A stretch of 64,000 bases of DNA from Arthrobotrys musiformis (lineage: Eukaryota > Ascomycota > Orbiliomycetes > Orbiliales > Orbiliaceae), in contig JAVHJL010000001.1 in the NCBI GenBank assembly GCA_036971715.1, forward strand, positions 3,782,001 through 3,846,000, given 5' to 3'. A program made the position numbers and the translations under genes. Shown here one piece after another: positions 37,705 through 51,100 of the stretch. Numbering within the stretch: position 1 is the first letter of the stretch; the number at the start of each line of letters is the position of its first letter. The notes beneath the pieces are model-generated. The model was not told where the DNA came from, searched no databases, and saw nothing but the letters and a program-made list of their open reading frames with translations.

Positions 37705-39300
37705 ATGCCTTCCAGATTAGACAGCCCTGTGCTGTCCCTCAGCATCAACAATATCAGCAAGATCGACACACACAATGTCGATAACCTGTTTGGAATGTGG
37801 ACCAGTATGTGAATTCTATCCTTCTACTTCTCTCCCTGTCTGGAACATTGGATCTAATGGATATCAGTCTTTTCTCGTTGTGCCGAGTCGCTAGAGAACG
37901 GTAGGCGATTAGAGAACCTAAGCTGGCGACTATGGAACCAGGAGACTTTTTACACTGGCACTGTCAGCAAGTTCAGAGCCTCTGCACATGAATCTGAGGA
38001 GTCTACATCTTCATCTGCATCGACGAGGTCCAGGAGTAGTACATCCAGCACTGAGGATGTTCCTGCTCTATCCTCTAGTGTGGAATCTGCTTCGTCGAAT
38101 GACAGGTACCCACACTCCAGCATCCACTCCAACCAGAGCACCATAAGCCGACGGGGCTCTGGCCGGGAAAGGCACATCAATCCAGTCGGTTTGGCTAGAT
38201 TGATGAGCAATCTCAACAACAATGAGGTTGAACAGCTCATTGAGGAACATTCCAAGTCGCCAACAAAGCAGCCAGCCAAGCCCATCGCGGTTCCAGCTGC
38301 CCCTGTCACATCAACTACCAATGATACCCAGAAGGCTTCCAACGACTCTACAGCATCTGATAACAGCACTGGATCTAACTCGAGCATCAAGAGTTCCCAC
38401 AGCGTCGTCCGTGGCTTTGGTCCGGGATTGGTCTCTAACTCATACCGATCATCCACCAAGCTCGCTTCGGAAGTCACTGTTAGGGAGAAGGAAGTCGTAG
38501 TTACACCAGAGCCAACCAAGCCAAAGAAGGGTGGCATGTTCATCGTTGGATCCAGCCCATCGGATGCCTCTGGCTCCTATGATGGTTCCAGATATGGCAG
38601 CGCCCTCTCTAACAGCCTTCGCAGAGTTGCCAGCAGTGGTAGCAAGCGGGCTGCCTTCGTCGACGAAGTCCAGACCAGAACCTTCAAGGAGGAAGAAGAA
38701 GATGACTTCCTGACTGAAGATGAGGAGGATGATAGCGCCATCGACGAGGACGACTGGGACTCTGTTAGTGAGGACGGCTCTGAGGACGGTGAGGACACTA
38801 TGTTCTCCCGTATCGAAGAACCTCGACCACAGCTCACTTCCAGGAGGTCACTCCTCTCTACCCTTCTTCACCAAAATGATCGTGCAGAGGCCATCGCTCG
38901 TGCTGCTGGTGTTCGATCTGCACCTGCAGTCAGGTCCCGAACAGCTTCTCCTAACGGGCCAGCAATGCCTCCTTCTCCTTCCCGAGAGGCACCCATCCAA
39001 CCGCAAATCGTCAACGCCCGGGCTATCCCCATGGTCAAGTCCGCCTCTGCGTTCCCTCAGTCACCTCGCACCACTCGTCGCAACATGCTTGCTACTGAGT
39101 TGACCGAATCTTTGCGAAAGCACCTCCTCTGGGAGAGACAGCAAAAGAATAAGGTTGCCAATGCTGTCCTTCGACGCAGGCATACCGCTTACGATATGCA
39201 AAACATGACTGAGTATCCCCAGCAGGACCGTGCTGGATCTTGGAATAACCACTTTGAACATGGTCCTGGCCCCAACGAATACCACCTCGCCGGTTGGTAA
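37705..39300 (+). CDS. DUF1752 (areA-N-like) + DUF3295 fungal regulator
   Basis: Exons 37705-37804 and 37868-39300 give 510 aa. The N-terminus (VDNLFGMWTIFSRCAESLENG, then RRLENLSWRLW) is the DUF1752/areA-GATA-like motif, joined across the intron inside WT|IF. A long Ser/Thr-rich middle holds an acidic block (residues ~320-350, EEEDDFLTEDEEDD). The C-terminus carries the DUF3295 signature: TTRRNMLATELTESLRKHLLW and ERQQKNKVANAVLRRRHTAYD, ending in NEYHLAGW. Proteins of this type include yeast Mks1-like negative regulators of nitrogen and retrograde signalling, with which it shares the RLENLSWRLW motif; assigning that role here is inference. It stands alone between two large gene-free blocks (14.5 kb upstream, 8.9 kb downstream) and has a CT-rich leader, which suggests complex regulation. 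Confidence 0.85.
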
Positions 39301-42300
39301 ATTAAAAAAAAATAAATTGGAAAAAACTTTACAAATATACCCTTCTCTTGTTTTATACGAACGACCCCTACCTCTGTCGATCAGACCGTCGGAGCCATCG
39401 CTGCATATTCGCTTAATTCATACCTTTTCCTTGGCTTTTTGTTCATATCATGGGTTCCGGGACGGTTCTTTATTTCCTCGTTTACAACGGTTCTCATCGG
39501 TATGAGCGGCGCGGCGCATAGGGTTATCCACCGACTTGGTTTTGTCTTTCTCTTTTTCATTTCTTGCGCTTGATTGTTTTATGGGGGATTCCGGCTACGG
39601 CGTAATATGCCTTTCTTCCCTTCGATTCTTTTTTTGCGAGGCTTTAGCGATAATAACAGTGCTTAACCTTTGGGCATATGGCGTTGGGCGGAACTTGGGT
39701 TTGTCTTTTTTTTACTCTTATCAAAAATGGCGTTGTATATTTTCTTACGCTGCTGCTACTTTTCACGACCTTAAAATTTTCAAAAAGGTATCGCTTTCAC
39801 GGTCTCTCATTCTTCGTTCTTACGACCTCTATCTCCTATTCTCTTCTTCTGTATCATATTCCTTCTCTTCCCGCTATCCTTCACCCATATGTATAACAGT
39901 TCCTTCCAACACATCACATGTTACGACCAAGAAAAATAAATTAAAAAAAGCCAAAAAAGCCAAAGAGAGAGAGAGCACAAAAGAAGACTGCAAAAGAAAG
40001 CACGTGTACTTAATTATAGCACCAATTTTTTTACTGCCTCAAAATTACTTAGCTAGTCCTTACAAAACACAAAATTTAAACAAAAAGAGAATGAAAATTT
40101 TTTTCAAAACTCCGAAAACATCACCGTTCCATTCATCCTCGTCCTCTTCCTTCGCACTCGCAATCGACTAGGGCATTTCGTGATTGTTACATTATGGCGC
40201 TAGTTAAGCCTGGATTGTGCCAAAGTGTGCTGGCGTTAGCCTTTTGGTGACTTTCTGTTCTCCTCGCCTCGTGATATGAGTGACTTTTTTGCCCTTCGAC
40301 CCTGGCCGCTTTTTTCTTTTCTTTGCTGCTCGTTGAACCTGACCTCGGAACGAGCACCACAGACCGAACTAAGGGAGAGAAAACTCGGCCTCCAACAATG
40401 ACCCAACCACTCGTAAGCAAAAAGAGAAACAAGGCCCCTCAGTTCAATCTCTGAATATGGTGTCAAAAGCACGAAGAAAAGAAAAACGTAAAAGAAAGCC
40501 AGGGTTTTCTTTCGAAAATTTTTTCATTCTTTTCACTAGGATCGTGATCTAGAAACGATTTCCCACAGAAACTTGGGATTGAAGTAAAGGGAAAACTTGT
40601 CTAAAAAGAAAGGGAAAAAAGAAAGAAAGAAAGGATGATAATAACATCCCCACATGTACAACCGTTTTTTTCGAAAGGAAGAAATATCGCTAAAATGCAG
40701 AGACGTTAGCCGACGGAGATTCTCCATTTCCAGAGTTTCTCGATTTTCCTCTTTTAAGAAGGAAATCCTTTTGGCTTCAATCGCTAACATGTGCTTTGAA
40801 ACTCTATCGGATTGTCTCTCATCGGCGTTGTTAAAGTTTTCCATGGGGACATCGAAAACTTAAACGCACCAGTATGGGGCTGGACATTGCCCATTTGTAG
40901 CATGGACTTATTTGTATATATCGGTATTGTCATCAAATTGTAAAGAAAGGTCAAAAGCATTCTCGTAACCATGGTACCAGTGATTCCTTCACCAAGTTAC
41001 GAGTACCTCCATACATACATCCCTACGCATACATGTATTCACAGAAAATTTTCCGTTTCAAAAGAGGTTTGGAGCTTTGGCCTCGAGAAAAAAGAATCTG
41101 TATTACAGCATGGTATGACCCATTGAAACCAACCAACAAAGAGAGAAGAGTTTAGCTTCTTTCGGACGTTTTTCTTTTCACAAAAAAAAAAAGATCATGC
41201 GGCTGCGCCTGCTTGTGATTCAAGCCTCTTGAACGATTATGTGGGGAACTGTGGGTTCGGAAACCGTTCGAACTTGTTAGGGATTATCCTTTTCGTGAAA
41301 ATTCAATTGAGATATTACTTTTTGTCTTGCATTTCAGCTATGGGAAATGTGTACTATGGAGACAGTTGAGACAAATGGATCCTATTCGACTACCCCACGG
41401 ACTTATAGTAACTCTCAAGTATTTACCGCGATGTTGGTACGTTTTGACGGTATTGTGGTATCTAGAGTCATTGATCTTGGGAAACGGCAGAAGGAGACCC
41501 GCCACCGTTCGACTGTGGGGATTTGCACGGCTTTTACCGTGTAATCGTGAAACGTCCTCTCTGATAACGAATTCGAGGTGCGTATCTTTGCTCGAACCTT
41601 TTTTCGGCAATACCGGATTGATTATATGTTTGAATCAAAAAATGAACGGTTGTATCTCCGCATTTTTTTGGTTTCTGTTGTATGTGTAGATACGAACATC
41701 ACGGAGCCATACATGGTAAGATTATAAAAATTTAAATTTGCATTTTGCAACATTACCACAAAGTTGTGGCATCTAGTGCTTACGTATAGGACTAATCCGC
41801 ATTGACTAAAAACGTGCCTTTTGCATTCATTGTTGCTTTGTTGCAAATGTTAAAAAAGATCGAGCGGTTATAGTTTACAATTTTATATCGTAAATTGCGA
41901 AATAACTTTGATGCATTGCTTGCAACTTAGTACTAACAGACAAGTAAAAAGAAACACATGGCCACCACCCTTAACGGTGGCGTTTCTTTGGCTTGCTGCT
42001 ATGACCTGATACCTTCATGTCGGTCCTAGCGCTCGGTAACGGGTTTGGCATATCAAACACCGGTTTTTGGTATCTATCACGAGGAATGTGCCAAATTAAG
42101 ACTAAGATCGCGATCTAATTATGAAAGCGAAAATAAAAAACTACGCCCCCAATAGGCTACTGTACGATGAAGCAACACCGTAAATTTCTTAGGAATTTTT
42201 CCCTTTTCTTTCCGTTAAAGGTAGGAAATTCCCAATTTGGGGATGAAGCGGTGTTCGGTTTCGGGACGACTGCTGGGGGCGAGCTGGGGGTTGTGCAGCG

Positions 42301-43308
42301 ATGCAGCGACAATCCGCACTGCTCCGGCCGCGAAACGTCGGAGGAAGAATATCTTTTCTTGCAAGATGAACCTTTTTTTTTGTCTAACGATATATTTTTG
42401 ACTTCCCTTGTTCCCCGCGCCTACTGGTCATTTTAGTGCCTCCGATTGTCTTGGTGCTGTAGTATTTAGGTGATTAGTAAGGATCAATTGGTATGCAAGA
42501 AATGTCTAAGTTGACGACGGTCGATGGGTGCACTGTTCCATTGATCAATTAGATCTAGCCGATGGATCAAAACTTTAGATATCAAGGATTTTGCTTGTCG
42601 GACTACGAGATTAATTAGATTATTTCTCCCGGTGTATACGTATATAGTGGCCATATAGTCGTATAAGCTAGCAAACTGATCTAGGGTGTGCTCGGAATTG
42701 TTGGATGCGGGATGCCGTAGACGAGGAACATGCGTTAACGTTAACGTCATCCGGTTGGGAATAGCAGTGCATTTTATATAAAAACTACAAATTTTATCAA
42801 TAAGAAAAGGATTCAAGGAATTTCTTTTCCATATTCATGTTTCTTCCTTCCTATTCCACCCGTCTCCGGTGCTCGCTTAGGCCTCTAGTTGGTTATCATC
42901 CGTGTGCCTTGTTTATTTTATCACCTTGGGGAATTCCTGGATTTCCGGCCTTGGAAGTAAAAATACAAAAGGATTTCATCATCATCACATGCGGGTGTTC
43001 TGTCCCGTCCGTGCAATCGATACCTTAAGGCTATAGCCTAGCGCCGCCATGGTAATCGATCGATGCCAACAGGGCGATATGGATTTTCCAGCCTTATTCC
43101 AACGGCCAACCGGCCGGACGAAGGCGGTTGAACTTACAAAATACGTTTCGTTACATCCACTTTATTCATTTGCCTGCACACACCGCACCGGAAAATGTTG
43201 GATCGGAGTTCCCAACGATCGTTTTTTAGTCATATTGTAGGGTTGGGGCTGGTAACGGCTCGAAATCACTGGCGTCAGCCGGGTTGTGTGAGTGTGTGCG
43301 AGGGAGGA

Positions 43309-43326
43309 GAGCTCGAGCTCGAGCTC
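43309..43326. repeat. (GAGCTC)x3 perfect palindrome
   Basis: Three tandem GAGCTC hexamers form an 18-bp perfect palindrome, followed by GT-rich DNA (43361-43370). Confidence 0.7.
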
Positions 43327-43876
43327 AAGACGGTCTGTGACAGTGCGTGCTTGCGCTTGTGTGTGTGTGCACCGACTGAGCCTTTTTGATACCAGCAATT
43401 AATTGATCGTGATATGATCAATTGGTTCCCAACCCTGGGAGCGTAAGGCTGGGATAGGGTGTTTATCAGCTTGTTTCGCTTGCGTAGATAGCAGAATGAG
43501 CCAAAATTAACCTCTCCGACAATTGTCTCGATGGGCTTGACAAGGTATGTAGAGTACCTAGTTGCACTTGCTTAGGATCATATCTGGTTGAATTGATCGG
43601 GAAAAAAACTTAACGGGGCTAACTTATCGAGAGGTCCCGTTGCCCCTAATCATCCCAGTTTATTTCCACGTCAAGCCAATGCAGCAGGATTGGTTAAAGA
43701 GAGTATTATTTCGCCAACTTTGCTATTGCATTTGCAGATATCTATGGCAGAATCTGGGCCCCTTGGCGGGGGTTCCTCTTAAGATTCTTATCCTGGTATA
43801 TTTCGGACACCACCTTTTTGAGGTGATTCTGGACTTCAGGCTATGCAATCGGCCCATGGAATTGTGACTTTCGAGA

Positions 43877-43877
<1 letters not shown>

Positions 43878-43906
<29 letters not shown>
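43878..43906 (+). repeat. Poly-A homopolymer (29 nt)
   Basis: 29 consecutive A residues; seen directly. Confidence 0.9.
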
Positions 43907-43907
<1 letters not shown>

Positions 43908-46900
43908 CTCGAAACAAATCAACCCGTCCTGCCGTCCCATCCGTTAATTTTCGTGATCCCCTCTCGTTCCTTCTTTCTTCTCCCGTTCCTGTATGTAGGG
44001 AATACCGGTTGGCGGAAGAAATGTCGGCCCGTGCTTTTTTTGGCTTTTGAAAGAATGGCGGGAAACTTTTTATATATATGGGCGTTCCGATTTAAATCAA
44101 CCGGCCCTGGTACAATTGGCAACTGCAACCCGAATCGTGGCTTGAGGCATCATCGATCTAGGCTGTCAGCCACTTGATAGTCATGAGGGCGACGCCTTCG
44201 CCGGATGTTGTGCAGCCTTTGGTGGAAATTGGTGGGAATACATACGATGCTGTGCATCGCAATCGCAACCTCCTTAAGGTCACTGATAATGTTGTGGAGA
44301 ATAGAAGATAAATGGAGTTGCCACTAGTACTGCTAAATGGTCTAGGCCACTGGTTTATGGACGCGGACCACTACCACAGTATATGCATACATGAGAGGGT
44401 GGCCGTCTTGACAATTCGGCCTTGCTTGATGCTCCAGAATCGAGGCGAAATGCAAACCAGCGAGCCGATGCAGTTGCGTACTCTGCAGTAGGGGCTACAT
44501 ACTTTCCGTCCCCCGCAGCCTGGGGCGGCTTCAGGTCAGCTAGCTAATCTGACCTCTGCATGACCAATATCGATATCGCCGCGGAGCGCAATGTTCAAGG
44601 ACATCCCCTTTCAATGGCTGCATGCAATATTGAATCGACGGGATACAATGGTACAGCTTTTGGTGAGATTTAGTCAAGCGAATCTAAGTTACAGTTATGT
44701 ATGTACGAACGATGCACGAGACAAGGGGGGGTTGTTCGTGAGTTCACCAAACTCCTGGCTACCTTACATGGAGCCGCTTTAGCTCCCCTACCCCCCCTCC
44801 TTCATCCTCCAGAACTCCTCGCGGACTTGCCTTGATCCTTAGGGAATTGCATAATTCGTGCATTAGTACATGATAGGTGTCGGTATGTATGCGATGAGAG
44901 TATGGGAAGCTTAGCTTCAGAGGGAAAAGATTGATGCATGCAGGAATTTTTCCTTCGATGCATTGCATAGTTTCGATTCCTTTTTTTCCTCTCTCTCTCT
45001 AGCCTTTCCTTGCTAGTGACTGTGATAACGGTCACCATATCACTTTTGCGAGCTTTGACTTTGAGATATTTCCTAATGAAAATTAAGAATTAATCAAAAA
45101 TAGGGTATTGTGATATCTAGTCCTTGGAGGAGGATTCCATGTCGTTTCCCTTGTGAATATCGGCGTGATGCTTAAACGACTGGTTGTATCATTGCCATGT
45201 CATCAATCACTTGAGCTTTAGCTGAGCACGAGAACCCATAAGCAGAAAAGGCTGAAGGAGAGGAAAGGAGTAGTTAAATGTTTATATCGGTTGACCACCT
45301 ATCACAGTATAGAAGTTGCCCTTGGATGTTCACGGCTGTTGAAGTCGTGACCAGCGATGAAACACCCCTATATACCGAAAATATACCGAGGAGGGAAATC
45401 AAGTTTTTTTTTTTTTTGTTTTTGCAAATTTGGTGGCCTGGCCTGGTGTGGGCTTGAGGGACCTGATTTTCGCTTGCGTGATGTTGTGCATCCATGATAT
45501 CCAGCGATTTCGCGACGGCTTTCGATTATGAGTTATCGAGGCCGATTAAATTGTTCGCCATATTGGGGGGCTATGGTCATGACCACCACCCCGGGAGGTT
45601 GGTGTTTTGAGGATGGACAACTCATCGCTCATGTGCACCATCAGCCCACCTTAACCTTAGATTGGTAGACGAAAGGAAGTTTTGGATGGTTTGAATGGTT
45701 AACCGGTTACAGGAAGTCTGCAGTAGTCTGCAGAGTATCTGCAAACGTTGTGGAGCAGGTTCTGCAAAGCTCCAAGTATGTCATGTACGTCCATGAACCA
45801 TTACATACGCAAATACGCAAACTCCAGCGAACGAGCCTATCATAGGGCATTGAATTTCCACAATGGGGGCATCGAGCAGCATCGGGGACCCTTGATCTTG
45901 AGCACACCACCTTTTTGGTTTTTCAAGAAAATTCGAATATCGCACCTATTTTGGAGAGTTGGCAATGCGTTTACGGAATACGGAAATTCATAAAAAGAGA
46001 TAATAGCATATTTGGTGTAATATCAGATCATGCTATCGAATGCTGTACATACTTACATACATACGTTACATACTTCCTATGTAGCGGGTGCACAAGGTTT
46101 GACACGCGAAAACACACCCAACCCGCCTTGGCTTTGAGGCTTTCTCATAGTCTTGCGGAGTTCCAATGGTAACGGATGATATCGGCATGAGGAGTCCCGA
46201 TTCGATGCAAGCCGATTATACTCTCTCTCGGGTGCTCCTCATCAATAACCGATACCCCGTGCCGTGCGAGGTTCAAATTAGCCAAAGACCGTTTTATCTT
46301 TCTCCCTCTTTCGAATTCGTTTATAACGAAGCTGCAGATGTTTATGGGGGTGACCCCACGTTTAGCTTGGATTTTTTTGCACTTTTTAATTCACGAGGAG
46401 CAAACGCTTTTTTTATTATTATCGGGGCTGCATGGTTTCGGGCGTTCCCATGCCGTTGAAAAGGACCCGATGGAAGGATGCACACGTACCGGGAGCTGTC
46501 AAAAACAGGTGAGCTGTTGATTTTTTGTTTTTTAATTAGTACTAAAGTCAGTAAAAAGTACCTACTTGGGTATGATATTGCTATCTCGTACTACCTCACA
46601 CGGGTAATTGACGGCAAGGAAATATTCGGAGATATGCATGCTCCTGGCACTAGTTTAGGTAGATAGTCTTGCTCGATGTCGTCGTGTTTAAGCTTCAGAC
46701 ATACCTTAGCTTATCTGAGAAGTTTATCCATGTGTCCTAAAAGGATATGTACTCTGTAGTGGAACCAAACCAGCAGGTGAGGAGTTAGATAGGTACTTAG
46801 ATATTGTTGCAGCATCCCATTGGACGTCGTCGTCGTGGGCACATTCCTCAGCTCGGTCAGGGCGAGCGAGGCTTGCTTGGTGGCAAAGCACGGATATATG

Positions 46901-48160
46901 TCGCCTGTCAAGTGACTTGGAAGATCATGCTATATCAGGGCAGCAGCTATTCCGAGCCCAATTTGATCTAGCCAATCCCCGAAGTTCCTCAGAACTCGAT
47001 GTTTAACTAAGCTAAGCTATTGTTTAGCACTAGCGAGAGAGGAGGCATGGAGGTCGACTCACAGTCTAGATGCTTCGAGCTTCAACTGGATAGAGGAAAG
47101 ATGCACAGGTAGCACCTTTTTACGTACCTTTCCCCGCAAAATCCGAATCGAAGATTTATCAAATACATCAGGAATGCTGCGATGTTGATGATTATGTTAG
47201 CGTGGTGCAGAATTGAGAGTCAGTTAGCAATCATGGGAGCTTAATGTTTGTTCGCGTTAGGAAATCATGACAAGAAATGAATCATTCGTATTGCAGGACT
47301 GAATGTTGCCACTCCATCCGTTAGCATTCGATATAAAAGCTTCTAAACGAGGCTCTGAAAATACGCCGAAAATCGATTACTTATTGATAGACATCTATCA
47401 GATCACGAGATTGGAATAGTTTGCCTTGCTTATTATTACCACTCCAACAAAAGCGCAGTCACTTGGGCGTCTCCTACTTTTTTTGTCGAGCTCTTGAGGT
47501 GGACCAAAAGCCTGGTAGCGAATCGCTTGAAGGACCAGCAGCTGCAAGCTTACGAAACCCACGACACAGCTATCAAATCGAATCAATTGACTCCGAATAC
47601 GACCCTGCACCATACTGTTCCGGCAGAAACAAGAAAGTAAGTAAGATCGCCTCCAGCAACTCCTTCCAGCCGGCCGTTTTCACGGCTAAGTGTCTCGAAA
47701 CCCAATCATCCCTTCCGACTGCGAGTCTGGAGGTCCTGTCAAGCTTAATATCGACAGGAGTGTCAATGCGAGGCACCTGACAGTCATTGTGGCTGCCATT
47801 TGCCCCCTTCCAGTCATTTCCACATCCCACTGTTTCGCCGCTTGTCCTAGAGCATCGAGCTCGAGGCTCAAGATGAGGGAAATTGCTAGCTTGCAGTTGG
47901 GCAACGGAAGGGACTTCGGAGTACAGCAGTTAGCGTCTAAACAGACTGGATGAATCGAAGTGGCTTTTCCGTTAGGACCACGGATCACGTTCCACCACGA
48001 TCTTTAGCTTTTGCGGGGAAGTGGGACGTGAGAGCTATTGAGCGGCGCTAACCAAAGACATATTCTTGACACAGGACGACAAACATTTTTTAGGAAACTT
48101 TGAGTTCCAATTACCTGCTGGAAACTCCTTTGATCCGTTCTCTACCTAGGCTGAAGCACA

Positions 48161-51100
48161 ATGGCGGATCCATTGAGAACAGCTGACGATGATTTCCCTG
48201 TGCCTCTTCAGCAGTCTGCCGGATCCTCCATGGTGGCTGCTTCTACTGTTGCAGGGGATGCCAGTGCGGCAACTTCGTCATCATCGTCACAAACACAAAC
48301 ACAGGCACGTGGCCAAGCACGAGCACCGAAGGCCCCTCGGCCTTGTAAATTTTACACCACGAAAGCTGGTAAGTTCGCATTCATGTTAATTAAATCCACT
48401 TTCCGATCTCCCCGACTCTATTTCTCCTCGGTTTCACTTGCAAAATGGCCATTTTTTACCTTTTACGCTTAATTGTCTTGATTCCAAGTTTCATTTTTGG
48501 CCGGCTATTAATATGGTATGAGATTCTGCGCGATGTTGCAATCTGGCACGAGATTCCATTTCCCCGGATTTTTTTTTTTGGACAAATCAAAAGTCTGGGG
48601 AAGTAAGCTCTAGCGGCCTATTTTCGGCACGGCGCAAATGTCGAATCTGGGGCATATGTCATTCAATCATGCGAATGATGGACTATCACTCCTTCGACAT
48701 TAGCCTAGGATCTCATGTTTTGCAATGCATCTTGAAGCATTTCGGTTTGCGTGTCAATCACTTTAGCTGATCCAATCAATTCCTATACCTATTACAGGAT
48801 GTAAGAACGGGGATGCATGCCCGTTTTCCCATGACCCCGAGCTTCGAAAAGGTAACGGGGGCGATCGTTCACCTGCCCAGGTGTCCGGGCCCGGGCAAAA
48901 GGACCCTACTGGTGATCGACAGCATCAAAATCCCAGCACCGTACGTCACACACCACGCGGTGTGCCTGGGGCCGATGCATTGGCGACACGCCGTCATTAT
49001 CCAGTGGTTGATCCCTCCAAGGTTGTGCGCCGACCTGCACCCGCCGGTGAAAGTAATCCCGAAGTGCGAAGGAAAAATGAGATCGGTCAGCTTAGGCGTC
49101 GATGGGGGGATTCGTTCCAGGAAGTCGATCAGGAACGAGGCATTTACCGACTTGAGCTAAAGCAATCAGAGGATTTTCCATATGATCTAGATGCCCTGAG
49201 GGTTGAGCTATCCATTCCTTTAGATTACCCTAAGGCCAATGCGGAAGGACCCTCAATCAAGGTGTTGAATGAGGATATACCCAAGGGTCATCAGTTCAAT
49301 ATCGAACGAGGCTTTTCGAATTTAGCTAAGTCAGCATCGAAGACGACAAGATTACTTGATCTGCTCAACAACCTCGATAAGCGCCTTGAGGAATTCCTGT
49401 CATCTGAGAAGGCCGCAACATTCAAAATTGTGCCGAATATTGGAGCCGTTACTCAAGAAGTTACCAAGCTTGATGTCAATGATTACCAATTGCAAATACA
49501 GGAACCGGTGCCTCAGGTACCGCAAGCGGTTAAAAAACCAGAGCCACCAAAGCCGATCTATACGGAGGCTCAAAGGGAAGCCGCTAGGGCGAGGCGAGCA
49601 TTGGAGACAAGACAACTGGAAGCGAGATTTCGACAGTCATCCGTATTCTGGAAAAATTCAACTGGTACGATATACAAAGTACCTTTGGAGCCTAGGATGA
49701 AAAATATGCTTCCGGTTGGGTTACTCCTCCTCAACGCTATCGATCTCAGAGTACCTGAACCTTACCCGCTCGAGCCCTGCAGAATAGCCTTTGATCGGAG
49801 CTTCCCGGAATCGATTACGAAGAGTATTGAAAATGGATTCCTTAAGCGGGCGCAAGAGAAACCCGAGGTCTCGTTGATGGCCCAACTTAATTATCTAGCT
49901 CAGAACATGCACAACATGGTCGAGACTGTGCCAGAGAAGCCGGCCCAAAGGCTGAATGTGGAGGCTAAGCCGATCCCTAAGGATACGCCTGAAGCGGGTC
50001 CATCGACACAGACACCTACATCACCTACAGTTGTTGAGAAACCTCGAATAATCATTGTGGAGAAAACCCGGCCGCCGGAGTGGGAGCTAGAGGATTCTGA
50101 AAGCGACTCAGAGGAATTATCTAGTTCAGATGACGAGAAAGAGGAACAGGGGGAGTCAAGTCAGAGCCTTCAACAGGGTTCTGAGGCATCGGCGCCTGTT
50201 TTCGTTTCATCGATAGAACGTGGAACTTCGATTTCATTCCCTGATATCAAATTGAAGAACATCGAACTATTGGAGCTTAAGACAATCAATTTGACAATGA
50301 AGTGCACTCGCTGCAAGACCGTTGCCGATATCAACAATATCAAAGCCAAAGAGAACAAGCACAGCCGCCCGAAGCTGCTTGGCTGCGAGAAGTGCTCTAG
50401 TGTCATTGGAATAGGTTCATACACCCACCCATTAATTGTTTTTTTAACTGTTAATATTGTATCTGTTTCTGACTTCTATTCTGCCTTTTGCTTTTCGATC
50501 ATTATGTCGATATTAGATTTCAGAAGAGAATTTATTCATGAAAATCACACACGTGCTGGATTTCTTGATCTTTCGGGTTGTACTGTTGTAGATTTGCTAC
50601 CAAGGTATGTGACAAAAGAAACCAAAGGATAGTGATGACATCTGGATGCATGGGTCTGCAGAAGATAAGCCCTGCTATCTCGAAATCTTGAAACGGTCCC
50701 ATGTGCCCCATTGCAAAATACTGCAGATGTACCCCAAAACCTACAAATTCGATAGTAGTTGACATCGGCTAAAATTGAAAACCTACACTGCAGTGAATTC
50801 GTGCCTACATGTGCAGGCTGCAGCACGACATTGACAAGCGGCGTCCAGGGAGTGACTCGATCCCAATCTATGTTCGCGAACTGCAGGTCGTGTTTTGCCA
50901 AAATGAGTGCGAACCAGCGAAACCTTATTCTAGAGTTTAAACGGCTTCACATGCTCATGTGCGTTATAGGCCTCTTTATACCCGAAATCCGGTTTTTGAA
51001 GATCTCGGAAGATGATGGTACGTTACTTTTATATTCTTTCCCAGAGAGATCCTACACTTTGTGATATTTACATCAAATATCGGACCGCTCTATATAATTT

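Larger units (their letters stand above)
39301..48160. other. 8.9 kb gene-poor region
   Basis: No gene is supported. The first ~900 bp is the T-rich 3' flank of the DUF3295 gene and contains a 211-codon open frame (39536-40171) of Ser/Phe/Leu/Lys low complexity. A 29-nt poly-A lies at 43878-43906 and an 18-bp (GAGCTC)3 palindrome at 43309-43326. Between 47.4 and 48.0 kb several GC-richer frames overlap on both strands just upstream of the CHY gene; none is recognised. Confidence 0.45.

Noticed and set aside
37950..38543. 197-codon minus-strand frame
   Set aside because: It is antisense to the Ser-rich part of the DUF3295 gene.
39536..40171. 211-codon plus-strand frame downstream of the DUF3295 gene
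   Set aside because: It is T/A-rich with Ser/Phe/Leu then Lys runs, shows no family motif and lies in the 3' flank; long frames arise easily in T-rich DNA poor in TAA/TAG/TGA.
47421..47988. Several overlapping frames of 85-119 codons on both strands
   Set aside because: Locally GC-richer DNA opens many frames at once; none shows a motif or a convincing splice partner. It remains a weak candidate for a leader of the CHY gene.
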